Shown here piece by piece: positions 27,456 to 36,013 of a stretch of 64,000 nt of DNA; position 1 is the stretch's first letter; the number at the start of each line of letters is the position of its first letter. The DNA is from Vibrio marinisediminis. Lineage in GTDB: Bacteria; Pseudomonadota; Gammaproteobacteria; Enterobacterales; Vibrionaceae. The position numbers and the translations under genes were made by a program. The stretch covers positions 744,001 to 808,000 of the forward strand of contig NZ_JACFYF010000001.1 of assembly GCF_014050145.1 (NCBI RefSeq), given 5' to 3'. The notes under the pieces are model-generated. The model was not told where the DNA came from. It saw only the letters and a program-made list of their open reading frames with translations, and ran no database searches.

Positions 27456-27947
27456 TTAGCGCTTAATGCGCGCCATATAGTATGTGTTTATATACTCACC
27501 ATCTCTAAACACGGAGCATTCTGCTTCGCCTTCAACCACAAAACCAAATTTTTTGTAGCATGCGATGGCTGTTTGATTATCGCAATTGACTTCAATTTGA
27601 ATACGCTTGATTTGCAGCCAGTTGTCGGCAAGGTCCAACACACTTTCGATTAGTTTAGAGCCAACACCTAACCCATGATAGTTATCATGAACCCCTAAAC
27701 CAAAGGTGCCACAGTGAAGAAGGCGAGGTCTTTGTAGGTGTTCAAAGCCAATATTACCGATGACTTTGCCATCAATTTCGGCGACAAAACTGTAAATATG
27801 TTCTGGTTTATTTTCTAAGCGCTGTCGCCACATGGCTTCACTAGGGAGTGGCAGTTGCAGAGTCTCTCGATGAGCTTTTGGCTGAGCATACAGTTCAGCA
27901 AGTGCTTTTGCATCCGTGATTTGAGTTGGTCGAACGACGATTTCCAT
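27456..27947 (-). CDS. yhhY: YhhY-like GNAT amino-acid N-acetyltransferase
   Basis: A 163-residue enzyme closely resembling E. coli YhhY (AaaT), which N-acetylates phenylalanine and methionine. Shared motifs: LQLPLPSEAMWRQRLENKP near the start, QRPRLLHCGTFGLGVHDNYHGLGVGSKL for acetyl-CoA binding, and VNCDNQTAIACYKKFGFVVEG with the closing GEYINTYYMARIK. Start at 27947 chosen because GGAG lies 6 bp upstream; a GTG at 27959 is inside that site. Confidence 0.85.
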   Translation of the reverse strand: MEIVVRPTQITDAKALAELYAQPKAHRETLQLPLPSEAMWRQRLENKPEHIYSFVAEIDGKVIGNIGFEHLQRPRLLHCGTFGLGVHDNYHGLGVGSKLIESVLDLADNWLQIKRIQIEVNCDNQTAIACYKKFGFVVEGEAECSVFRDGEYINTYYMARIKR

Positions 27948-28087
27948 AATTATCTCCACAACTTAGCTTCTTTTATTTTGTATATCATGGAGGCATGCGA
28001 ATTTGAAGCTCTGTATAAAAAGTAAATATGTTTGAGTTCATATTCATCACTGCGTAATTTTGAGAGGCTTTTTATAAGGAATCTTTG

Positions 28088-29266
28088 ATGAACCACACTT
28101 CTTCGTGGAAAACTCCACATAACTTTTTAATTGTCATCTCAATAATTGTTCCTATCGCCTTCTCCAGTTGGATGGCACTACTCAATAATTTTGTGATCGA
28201 AAAAGCGAACTTTGATGGTGCTGATATCGGTCTGTTGCAGAGTGTTAGGGAAATACCGGGATTTCTAGCATTTACCGTTATTTTTGTATTGATGTTCATT
28301 CGTGAGCAAAAATTCATGTTGCTCTCTTTGGGCATGCTAACGTTAGGCACTGCGATTACGGGCTTTTTCCCATCGGTGATGGGGTTATTGCTCACCACAT
28401 TATTAATGTCGACAGGTTTTCATTATTTTGAAACGCTCAAGCAGTCACTTGCTCTACAGTGGCTAACGAAAGAAGAAGCGCCTGAGGCACTTGGCAAGTT
28501 TGTCTCTATCGGTGCGCTTGCTTCGTTGCTGACATACGGCGCGCTGTGGGTCTGCTTAGAAGTATTGCAACTGGAGTTTAAATGGATTTACTTACTGTTT
28601 GGTGGTGTTGGTTTTGCTTTATTGCTTTGGATAGCCATTGCTTTTCCTCAGTTTGACGCGAATGTGACTCAGAATAAAAACCTCGTACTCCGCAAGCGGT
28701 ATTGGTTGTATTACGCATTAACCTTTATGAGCGGTGCTCGTCGTCAGATCTTTACTGTTTTTGCGGGTTTTTTAATGGTGGAGCGTTTCGGCTACTCTGC
28801 TGGCGATATCACTTTACTGTTCTTAGCTAACTACGGTTTTAATTTCTTGTTTGCCAAAAAAATCGGTCGATTTATTGGTAAAGTTGGCGAGCGTAAGGCG
28901 TTGGCGTTTGAGTATATTGGTTTGATCTTTGTCTTTGTTGGCTATGCGTTTGTTGAAACGGCAGAGTGGGCCGCGGCGCTTTACATTGTTGATCACCTCT
29001 TCTTTGCATTAGCGCTGGCGATCAAAACCTATTTACAGAAAATAGCGGATCCGGCTGACATGGCGTCGACGGCGGGTGTCTCTTTCACCATCAACCATAT
29101 TGCGGCTGTCGTTATTCCGGTGACCTTTGGTTTGATTTGGTTAGTTTCACCTTCAGCGGTGTTCTTTATTGGCGCAGCAATGGCTATGGTATCTTTGCTG
29201 TTGTCATTGAATATTCCAGCAAAACCGGCAGCAGGCAATGAAGTAAGAATTCTAAAATGGAGCTAA
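28088..29266 (+). CDS. Major facilitator superfamily transporter
   Basis: A 392-residue inner-membrane protein with about 12 hydrophobic helices. The cytosolic loop after helix 6 ends NLVLRKRYWLYY. The second half has FAKKIGRFIGKVGERKALAFEYIGL, the MFS loop motif. Substrate not predictable. The ATG at 28088 is preceded by AAGGA; the TTG one codon earlier is less likely. Monocistronic with a clear terminator. Confidence 0.85.
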   Translation: MNHTSSWKTPHNFLIVISIIVPIAFSSWMALLNNFVIEKANFDGADIGLLQSVREIPGFLAFTVIFVLMFIREQKFMLLSLGMLTLGTAITGFFPSVMGLLLTTLLMSTGFHYFETLKQSLALQWLTKEEAPEALGKFVSIGALASLLTYGALWVCLEVLQLEFKWIYLLFGGVGFALLLWIAIAFPQFDANVTQNKNLVLRKRYWLYYALTFMSGARRQIFTVFAGFLMVERFGYSAGDITLLFLANYGFNFLFAKKIGRFIGKVGERKALAFEYIGLIFVFVGYAFVETAEWAAALYIVDHLFFALALAIKTYLQKIADPADMASTAGVSFTINHIAAVVIPVTFGLIWLVSPSAVFFIGAAMAMVSLLLSLNIPAKPAAGNEVRILKWS

Positions 29267-29300
29267 GCATAGCCACGATAAGCAGTTTGGTTTAGATAGC

Positions 29301-29329
29301 AAAAGAGGCTCAATAGAGCCTCTTTTTTA
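29301..29329. terminator. Bidirectional terminator between MFS gene and ecfT
   Basis: AAAAGAGGCTC, loop AATA, GAGCCTCTTTTTT. Confidence 0.9.
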
Positions 29330-29346
29330 TGGTCGCTAAACAAGGT

Positions 29347-30186
29347 TTAGAATGGGTACCAGAATAGCTGTGTTTCCATATAACGTTTGACCAATGCCGC
29401 AATAACGATAACCGTGATTAACGCTAACGTAGATTTGTCTAATGAGGTTAACGGGCGCATGCTGTACCACGTACGACCTTTATGGCGACCGAAGCCACGT
29501 AAGATCATTGCATTTGAAATTTCATCAGCGCGGTCTAAGCTAGAAAAAATCAGTGGACCGAGGATTTTTGCCACGTTCTGGATACGAGTAAACAGTGGTG
29601 CGTTTTTGGATAAATCCAAGCCGCGCGCTTGCTGAGCATGCATAATATTGACGAAATCTTTCTTAACTTCAGGCAAGTAGCGCAAAGTCAGACTAACCGC
29701 GTAAGCAATTTTATAAGGTACGCCAATACGGTTAAGGCTCGCGGCAAATTCGGTTGGGTGAGTGGTGAATACAAACACTAACGCGATAGGGAACATGCTG
29801 AAGTACTTCAGAGTCACCGTTACAAGGTAGAACAGCGTTTCCTGAGTAATTGAGTAGTTGCCTGGCAGCGTGAGTAATACAGTTGTCGAGCCTAAATACT
29901 CAGTACCTTGTTGAGGCGCGAGTAAGAACATAAACAGTGCATTCATCATCAGTACGCTGACCGTACCAATTAACAATGGTTTGTATACTGAAACTGGCAC
30001 TTTGGTCATTTTCAATAGCAATAGACCAACTGCGATAAGTACGCTGATTAATCGTAGGTCAAACGTTGTGAGTACTACCGTCACCCACGCCATGAAAAGA
30101 ACGAACTTAGTGATACCGTTCAATTTATGCAGTGGTGATTGGGTATCAACATAGCTGATACCAAACTTCATTTTTGAACTATTCAT
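29347..30186 (-). CDS. ecfT: ECF transporter transmembrane component EcfT
   Basis: A 279-residue membrane protein of the energy-coupling-factor T family (CbiQ-like). The family's two alanine-arginine-glycine coupling motifs are seen near HAQQARGLDL and ISNAMILRGFGRHKGR; these cytosolic helices contact the ATPases. The N-terminus KFGISYVDTQSPLHKLNG is typical. It overlaps the ATPase gene by 4 bp. Together S, A and T components form a complete dedicated ECF importer. Confidence 0.9.
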   Translation of the reverse strand: MNSSKMKFGISYVDTQSPLHKLNGITKFVLFMAWVTVVLTTFDLRLISVLIAVGLLLLKMTKVPVSVYKPLLIGTVSVLMMNALFMFLLAPQQGTEYLGSTTVLLTLPGNYSITQETLFYLVTVTLKYFSMFPIALVFVFTTHPTEFAASLNRIGVPYKIAYAVSLTLRYLPEVKKDFVNIMHAQQARGLDLSKNAPLFTRIQNVAKILGPLIFSSLDRADEISNAMILRGFGRHKGRTWYSMRPLTSLDKSTLALITVIVIAALVKRYMETQLFWYPF

Positions 30187-31877
30187 GCGGCAGGTTTCTC
30201 AATAGCAATGAACGCTTGCATAAACTGGTTTTTATCCTCGATCTCTAGCTTTTCTGCTAAATCGTATAGGCTGGTTGTGGTTAAGTTGGCTTGCTCTAGC
30301 AGCTCAGGTTCGCTGAACACTTGTGTCATTGGTTTGTCGGCAATAAGTTTGCTGTCTGCAATCACAATTGAGCGGGTAGTGTATTCCAGAACTAGGTGCA
30401 TATCATGTGAGATGATCACCACCGTGATACCGAAATCACGATTGAGCTTTTTCACGAATGCCAGCATCGAGGTGTAGTTGCGGTAATCTTGCCCTGCGGT
30501 TGGCTCATCAAGAATGAGTAATTTAGGCTCTAGAACCAGAATAGAAGCGATAGTGACACGCTTTTTCTGACCGTAGCTGAGTGCTTCAATTGGCCAGTGG
30601 CGATACTTGCTTAAGCCACACAGTTCAAGAACATGTTCTACTTTTGAGGTAATTTCGTTTTCAGTTAGCCCTTTGTTTCTTAGACCAAAAGCGATTTCAT
30701 CAAAAATCATATGATGCGAGATCATATGATTAGGGTTTTGCATCACTACGCCGATTTTTTGGCTACGCTCAAAAATACTCAGAGAGGCGATGTCTTGTCC
30801 ATCAAAGGTAATGTTACCCGCATCAGGTTCAATGACGCCCATCACGAGTTTGGTAATGGTTGATTTGCCTGAACCATTTTTACCAAGAATAGAAACAAAC
30901 TCACCTGGCATCACATCAAATGACACCGACTCAAGCGCATTGCGCTCACCGTCGTAAGAGTAGGTGAGATCAGCGACTTGAAGCAACGGTGCGATTCTAG
31001 CGTCGCTTTCCTGTCTCTCTGGATCTCGCAGCCATGATTGAAATGCTGGTTTGTAGTGCGCTACTGACAAGTTAGCCAATGATGATGGTTTATTTTCAAG
31101 AGCGATTGAGCAATTTGCCGCTTTTAATGCTGACAAGTACAAAGGCTCTCGAATACCGTGCGTGGCAAGTAACGGTGATGTTAGTAACTCATCTGGCGTC
31201 ATGTCTGCGACAATTTCGCCTTGCTCCATCAAAATAATGCGGTCAACTGAGCGATGCAAAACATCTTCCAAGCGGTGCTCAATGATCACGATAGTTTTGT
31301 TGGTGCGCTGATGTAAGTCATCAATGATTTCTATTGTTTTTCGACCAGTCTTTGGGTCAAGCGCGGCGAGAGGCTCGTCAAATAATAGAATGTCGACGTC
31401 ATCGACCAAAATGCCAGCTAAAGAAACACGTTGCTTTTGACCACCAGAAAGATCGTGTGGTGAGCGTTCAAGCATATCTTCTAGCTCAACCATTTTTGCG
31501 GTTGCTTTAACCAATGGGTACATATCGATATTGGAGACCAGTTGGTTTTCCAAAGCAAAAGCGATGTCTTCACCAATGCTTAAGCCGACAAACTGACTAT
31601 CAGTATCCTGCAATACTGTGCCAACTTGCTCGGTATAAGCATGGAGGTCGAGATCAGTCGAAAGCGTACCGCCAATGCTCAATGAGCCAGTGATTTCGCC
31701 TTCAATTGAATGGGGGATCAAGCCATTTAAACACTGCCCAAGGGTAGATTTACCACTACCACTTGGACCGATAATGACGATTTTCTCTCCTGTCTCTATC
31801 CTTAGATTGATATTTTTTAGTGTCGGTTTGTCCAGCGACTTATATCTAAAAGAGAAGTTAGAAAACTCGATTGTCAT
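30183..31877 (-). CDS. ecfA: ECF transporter ATPase, two fused nucleotide-binding domains
   Basis: A 564-residue fusion of two ABC ATPase domains, corresponding to EcfA and EcfA' in one chain. First domain about 1-235: Walker A GPSGSGKST, signature LSGGQKQRVS, Walker B ILLFDEPLAALD. Second domain about 285-530: Walker A LGKNGSGKST, signature LSYGQKKRVT, Walker B LLILDEPTAGQD. It drives uptake through EcfT and the S component; genes are 6 bp apart upstream and overlap by 4 bp downstream. Confidence 0.92.
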   Translation of the reverse strand: MTIEFSNFSFRYKSLDKPTLKNINLRIETGEKIVIIGPSGSGKSTLGQCLNGLIPHSIEGEITGSLSIGGTLSTDLDLHAYTEQVGTVLQDTDSQFVGLSIGEDIAFALENQLVSNIDMYPLVKATAKMVELEDMLERSPHDLSGGQKQRVSLAGILVDDVDILLFDEPLAALDPKTGRKTIEIIDDLHQRTNKTIVIIEHRLEDVLHRSVDRIILMEQGEIVADMTPDELLTSPLLATHGIREPLYLSALKAANCSIALENKPSSLANLSVAHYKPAFQSWLRDPERQESDARIAPLLQVADLTYSYDGERNALESVSFDVMPGEFVSILGKNGSGKSTITKLVMGVIEPDAGNITFDGQDIASLSIFERSQKIGVVMQNPNHMISHHMIFDEIAFGLRNKGLTENEITSKVEHVLELCGLSKYRHWPIEALSYGQKKRVTIASILVLEPKLLILDEPTAGQDYRNYTSMLAFVKKLNRDFGITVVIISHDMHLVLEYTTRSIVIADSKLIADKPMTQVFSEPELLEQANLTTTSLYDLAEKLEIEDKNQFMQAFIAIEKPAA

Positions 31878-31883
31878 TACCTG

Positions 31884-32432
31884 TTAAGCCTCAGTTAGGT
31901 TGCGGCTCATTGCATTTCGTTTTGCTACGTTCTTCAAAATAAAGAAACCAACAATAGCGATAAGTACAGTATTACCTGCGGCAATGATGGTTAGCTGCGT
32001 AAACACTTTCGTAAACGGTTCGGCATACAAAATGGTATCTAGGAAGGCTGAGCAACCGTACCCAAGTACGTTACCGATGAAGGCAAGAATAACGAACAGT
32101 ACAAAGTCTTTATTGTTAAAGATACCTTTACTCAAGTTGTCTTTGGTCATTGATGAATAGAAACCAATCGTTAAGCCGACGATACCAGAGCCAAGAACCC
32201 AAGTAAGCCAAACGCCCCAACCTGCAAATAGGTCAGTAACCCAGTGACCGATAAAACCAACTAAAAAGCCTACCAACGGACCAAAAAGAACAGAGAAAAG
32301 TGCAAGTACTGCCATAGCCGGTTTTAGTGTGGTGTTAGCAAAGACGGGAATGCCAAACATTGGTAAGCCACCAATGCCATAAAGAGCAGCGCCAATAGCA
32401 ATAACAACAACGGTTTTAGCTGAAAGATTCAT
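31884..32432 (-). CDS. ECF transporter substrate-binding (S) component, UPF0397 type
   Basis: A 182-residue membrane protein with about six helices. The UPF0397 signature is visible: [18 protein letters not shown] near the start, then [20 protein letters not shown] and [20 protein letters not shown]. Automated pipelines tend to call this family a riboflavin S component. Here the operon promoter carries MetJ-like boxes, so a methionine-related substrate is more likely; that is inference. First gene of the S-A-T operon. Confidence 0.85.
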   Translation of the reverse strand: MNLSAKTVVVIAIGAALYGIGGLPMFGIPVFANTTLKPAMAVLALFSVLFGPLVGFLVGFIGHWVTDLFAGWGVWLTWVLGSGIVGLTIGFYSSMTKDNLSKGIFNNKDFVLFVILAFIGNVLGYGCSAFLDTILYAEPFTKVFTQLTIIAAGNTVLIAIVGFFILKNVAKRNAMSRNLTEA

Positions 32433-32520
32433 AGATAACCAGTGTCCTGAAATAGAAAATGATCGGTGACAAGCTTCGATTCGAAGTGTAGTTGAGAGTT
32501 ATGTCACATTAATTCGCGGG

Positions 32521-32549
32521 ATTATACAGATTTATTTAAGTAATGGAAA
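32521..32549 (-). promoter_or_regulatory. Sigma-70-type promoter of the ECF operon
   Basis: Minus-strand -10 TATAAT (complement of 32521-32526) preceded by TG. A TTTCCA lies 17 bp upstream as -35 (complement of 32544-32549). A second TATAAT (32571-32576) lies just upstream of the operator. Confidence 0.65.
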
Positions 32550-32568
32550 GCTAACTGTCTAGACGTCT
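32545..32568 (-). promoter_or_regulatory. Candidate MetJ operator (tandem met boxes)
   Basis: Reading the minus strand: AGACGTCT (perfect 8/8 met box), AGACAGTT (5/8), AGCTTTCC (4/8), contiguous 8-bp units as MetJ binds them cooperatively. The array overlaps the -35 of one TATAAT promoter and lies directly downstream of another, positions suited to repression by MetJ with S-adenosylmethionine. Confidence 0.65.
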
Positions 32569-32717
32569 AAATTATACTTTTTCCGATTTATTACTTGGAA
32601 GAAAGAGTGAAAAATAGAGGGAGAGGTAAGAGAGTTTGTCCTCGTGTTGTTGGTTTTATGTTATGGGCTTAGTGGGAATCGTTACTATGGAAAAGCCTCG
32701 GCTTAAATGGTCGGGGA

Positions 32718-32750
32718 TAAAAATAAACCACTGCATAGCAGTGGTTTATT
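32718..32750 (-). terminator. Terminator of the DUF3302-HlyD pair
   Basis: TAAACCACTGC and GCAGTGGTTTA form an 11-bp stem; T-rich on the minus strand. Confidence 0.85.
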
Positions 32751-32788
32751 ATAAGTCGCTGTGGTAACAATCTAGGTAGCGTTTTCAA

Positions 32789-33919
32789 TCAATGATCGAG
32801 ATAAAGGTAGTTTTGCCAACTCTTCATTCGAATCAGCACTTTACGCATGATTGATACATGGCTGAAACTGTCTGAGTAGACGGCGACTTCTACAGCAGTC
32901 CCCATTGGCAGTTGGTATTCCTCAAGATCATCGTTCACTTTTAGTTTGACCAAAACACGACCATTGGTTCGTAGTGCATCAGTGCCTAACAACGCACCGC
33001 GTGCTTGGAATTGGCTTTCACCGATAGCTGGAATCACATCAACCACTTCGCCCTTAAACACCTTGCCAGGTAGTGCGCGGAAAATGAACTCAGCTTCAAA
33101 ACCACTTTTTAGACGCTGCAATGAATTTTGTCTAAATGCCGCGGTATAAACCAGCTCCTCTGTATGAACAAACGTCATCACTGGAGCTAATGGTAATGGG
33201 ACGGCCATTACCCCGGGACGCAGGGCCAACTGGGTTGCGAAACCATCGGTTGGTGCATAGACAGTTGTTTGTTGCAAGTTGAACTCTGCCTTACGTAGAT
33301 CGGCCAATAGGCGAGCGACGGTGGTGTTTTCGCCGCCGATTTCAGAATCGAGTGCGATTTGTGCTTGCTCAATATTGGTGTTGGCTACATCGACAGTGGC
33401 TTGCGCAGCCTTATAAGCTTGGCGGCGAGTATCAAGTTGCTGTGCGGTGAACGCACCTTTGTCGAAGCCTCGTTGGTAGCGATTAAACTCTCGTTTCGCT
33501 TTATCTCGCTCAGCAACGGCTTTTGCTAATGCGCCTTCTTTCTCTTGCAATTGCGCTTCCAACCCGAGCGCCCCTTGGCTAGCTTCTTTAACTTGCGCTT
33601 TGAGTTTGTCGACTTCGGCTTGGTAGGGAACTGGGTCAATTTGGAAAAGTACATCACCTTGTTCGAGAGGTTGGTTTGGCTCTACAGGCACTTCAATGAC
33701 GCGTCCACGAACCCCTGAAACAATCGGTGTCGTGGTAAATACCTGGTTGCCAATCTGTGTGTAGGGATGGTTGTAGTTCATTAGCAAAATCAACGTGCCT
33801 ATTAACACGATGCCACCAAGGACGGCGGTTGGAACAGTCCATTTATTTAGTGGAATTTTGAATACTTTAAAAATGGCGATGCAAAGCGCGGCATAGGTGA
33901 GAATGAGTAATAAATCCAT
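32789..33919 (-). CDS. HlyD/EmrA-family membrane fusion protein (YibH/YiaV-like)
   Basis: A 376-residue inner-membrane-anchored adaptor. Two N-terminal hydrophobic helices (about 5-20 and 30-47) precede a lipoyl half (GVRGRVIEVPVEPNQPLEQGDVLFQIDP), a coiled coil (about 85-190), the second lipoyl half (TVYAPTDGFATQLALRPG) and a beta-barrel. The 1-bp gap to a DUF3302 gene reproduces the E. coli yibI-yibH and yiaW-yiaV pairs. No dedicated pump gene is adjacent, so the exported substrate is unknown. Confidence 0.87.
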   Translation of the reverse strand: MDLLLILTYAALCIAIFKVFKIPLNKWTVPTAVLGGIVLIGTLILLMNYNHPYTQIGNQVFTTTPIVSGVRGRVIEVPVEPNQPLEQGDVLFQIDPVPYQAEVDKLKAQVKEASQGALGLEAQLQEKEGALAKAVAERDKAKREFNRYQRGFDKGAFTAQQLDTRRQAYKAAQATVDVANTNIEQAQIALDSEIGGENTTVARLLADLRKAEFNLQQTTVYAPTDGFATQLALRPGVMAVPLPLAPVMTFVHTEELVYTAAFRQNSLQRLKSGFEAEFIFRALPGKVFKGEVVDVIPAIGESQFQARGALLGTDALRTNGRVLVKLKVNDDLEEYQLPMGTAVEVAVYSDSFSHVSIMRKVLIRMKSWQNYLYLDH

Positions 33920-33920
33920 A

Positions 33921-34340
33921 CTACAACTCCTCTTTATTATTAGTCACCGAAGCAGAGTTTGGTGTGGACGCTTTGTGTTGGTCAAGCTGTTGTTGCTGCT
34001 CAAGAGTCTGTTGCTTAAGAGTGGAAACATCGTGTTGTAGTGTTTCAACGTGGTCAATCAATTGCTCTAAGCGATGATGAAGATCATGCTGCTCTTCTTC
34101 GAGGCGATGGAACCCCCAACCGCGCTCTTTCCGCCATAGGGTTGCCCATATCCAAAGAAAAGGCCAAAGTACATGAAGAGTAAATAAACTCACCCACCCG
34201 GCGTAGTGGATAGCGTCTTGGTGAGGGTGCTCTCGGCTTTTGGCTATTTCATAGGGAATATCGTGAATCGCGATAACGCCGTAAAATAAAACTAGCGCGA
34301 CAAAAACCAGTAGACCTAAAGCGAAGTAATCGAGAAACAT
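33921..34340 (-). CDS. DUF3302 inner-membrane protein (YibI/YiaW-like)
   Basis: About 139 residues from the ATG at 34340, which has AAGGACGG upstream; the frame is open further upstream without a better start. Two transmembrane segments (about 3-25 and 48-70) with the DUF3302 motif IHDIPYEIAKSREHPHQDAIHYAGW between them. A C-terminal coiled coil (about 80-125) follows. Partner of the adjacent HlyD-family protein; molecular function unknown. Confidence 0.87.
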   Translation of the reverse strand: MFLDYFALGLLVFVALVLFYGVIAIHDIPYEIAKSREHPHQDAIHYAGWVSLFTLHVLWPFLWIWATLWRKERGWGFHRLEEEQHDLHHRLEQLIDHVETLQHDVSTLKQQTLEQQQQLDQHKASTPNSASVTNNKEEL

Positions 34341-34432
34341 ACAACCGTCCTTGTTGGTTATTTTCTTTTGAGTATAGGAATAACCTTTAAACAATAACGG
34401 TAAATTGCAAAATTGTTAAGAAAAAGAACGCT

Positions 34433-36013
34433 CTATTCACAACATACTTGGTTTCGACCATTTGCTTTGGCGCGATATAACGCCTTATCTGCTCGATAGA
34501 AAGTTCGTTGGGTATTTTCGCCTTCACGATGCAGTGTGACACCGACACTGACAGTGAGCCCCCGCTCACCTAGAATTTCTTGCCAATTGTACTGATAAAT
34601 GCGGTGGCGGTAGTTTTCAGCGTGCATTTCAGCTTGCTCAAGTGCTGCACGTTCCAAGATCACCAGAAACTCTTCCCCCCCGAAACGGACGCATGAGGCA
34701 CCTCTGAATCGGAAGTAATTCGACAACTCGGCTGAAACATTCACTATCGCTTTGTCACCGACTAAGTGGCTCAACTCATCATTGATTGACTTAAAATGGT
34801 CGATATCGACAACAAGCAGTGCGAATGGTGTGTCGTGTAGTAGTAAATCCTTTAACTTTACATCAAGCCAGCGACGGTTATGCAGCCCTGTTAATGGGTC
34901 AGTAAACACATCTTGCTGAAGTTGCGCTACGGTATGCTTTTGGTTTTCTGTGGTTTCTTTTAGTTCTTTGTTCTCTATTTCAGAAAGAATCAGCTTGAGC
35001 TGCAATTCAAAGCGGGACAAACGACGTAGTTGTGTTGACCCTAACTCTGAAATGGGCACTTTTCGCATTAAGTCACTTTCGATGCGATAAGCGCTGTGCT
35101 GATAGCTTAGCGCTTTTTGGTAATTTTCTTGCTTCTCACAGACTGAAGCGAGCGCATTCGACAATTTGAGATTGAGAATGGGTGATGCTTCTTTCTGTAT
35201 TCTTACATGCGCGCTTTCTAATACCCAATTTGCCAAGTGTATCTTCTCAGCATCGTTTAAGCAGCAACCTAACTCCATGCGAATCATATTTGAAAGCCAG
35301 TTAGAGTTAACGTTGCCCGCGGCGTACTTTACATGCCCAAGGCATCGCATTGCGTCGTCGAGTTGCCCACGTTGGCGAAGCAGTCTTGCTTGATACAGAA
35401 GTATTTGCCCAGACAGGACCTTATCACTGACAAGAATGCTCAGTTCTTCGCATTCTGAAATCAACTCTTGGGCGCTTTTGGTGCGCTTAAGATCGATCAA
35501 ACAAGCAAGCTTGTAGAGCTTGTAGCGTAAACGTAGAGAACGGCTACTAATGGCATGATCAATACTATCGATTTTCTGATAGTAACGAAGTGCCCGAGCA
35601 TGATCACCATACGCATCGCAAAGGTTACCCATGCCTATGACCGCTTTTACGTAAGCATCAATATGGCTGGTTTCGACTGCAATTGAAGAGGAGGCAATAT
35701 ATTCGGCTAACGCTGCAGTAAAATCGCCTTGGTCGACAAGTCGGTCTGCCAAATAGCCACGAACTTCAAGAATGAGCTTGGCATCGTTAGGAAGCGCGAG
35801 CAGTTCTAGCGCAGCGCGCAGCTCGTCAATGCCTTGTTGAAACTGTCTTAGTGATGTTCTGAACTCAGCACTAATCACATAGGATTGCGCTTTTTCTTGA
35901 GGGGTTGTTGCTACGTGTTTGCGAACATGGCTCCAGAACACGAGTGCTTCTTCTCCCATCATCGAAGACGCATCAAGACCAGCATCAGAGATTTTTTTTA
36001 AAAATGCTTCCAT
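34433..36013 (-). CDS. TPR-containing diguanylate cyclase
   Basis: A 526-residue soluble protein with an N-terminal alpha-helical TPR superhelix (about 25-330) and a short coiled coil leading into a C-terminal GGDEF domain (about 360-525). The active site is RFGGEEF with the substrate-binding region DPLTGLHNRRWLD and DIDHFKSINDELSHLVGDKAI, so it should make c-di-GMP. No clear RxxD inhibitory site was noted. Its ATG overlaps the stop of the upstream TPR gene by one base (TAATG), indicating translational coupling. Confidence 0.9.
   Translation of the reverse strand: MEAFLKKISDAGLDASSMMGEEALVFWSHVRKHVATTPQEKAQSYVISAEFRTSLRQFQQGIDELRAALELLALPNDAKLILEVRGYLADRLVDQGDFTAALAEYIASSSIAVETSHIDAYVKAVIGMGNLCDAYGDHARALRYYQKIDSIDHAISSRSLRLRYKLYKLACLIDLKRTKSAQELISECEELSILVSDKVLSGQILLYQARLLRQRGQLDDAMRCLGHVKYAAGNVNSNWLSNMIRMELGCCLNDAEKIHLANWVLESAHVRIQKEASPILNLKLSNALASVCEKQENYQKALSYQHSAYRIESDLMRKVPISELGSTQLRRLSRFELQLKLILSEIENKELKETTENQKHTVAQLQQDVFTDPLTGLHNRRWLDVKLKDLLLHDTPFALLVVDIDHFKSINDELSHLVGDKAIVNVSAELSNYFRFRGASCVRFGGEEFLVILERAALEQAEMHAENYRHRIYQYNWQEILGERGLTVSVGVTLHREGENTQRTFYRADKALYRAKANGRNQVCCE

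Larger units (their letters stand above)
32433..32788. other. 356-bp intergenic region upstream of the ECF operon
   Basis: Holds the ECF promoter and MetJ-like boxes (32521-32576) and the terminator of the HlyD gene (32718-32750). The 32580-32715 stretch shows no recognisable element. Confidence 0.5.
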
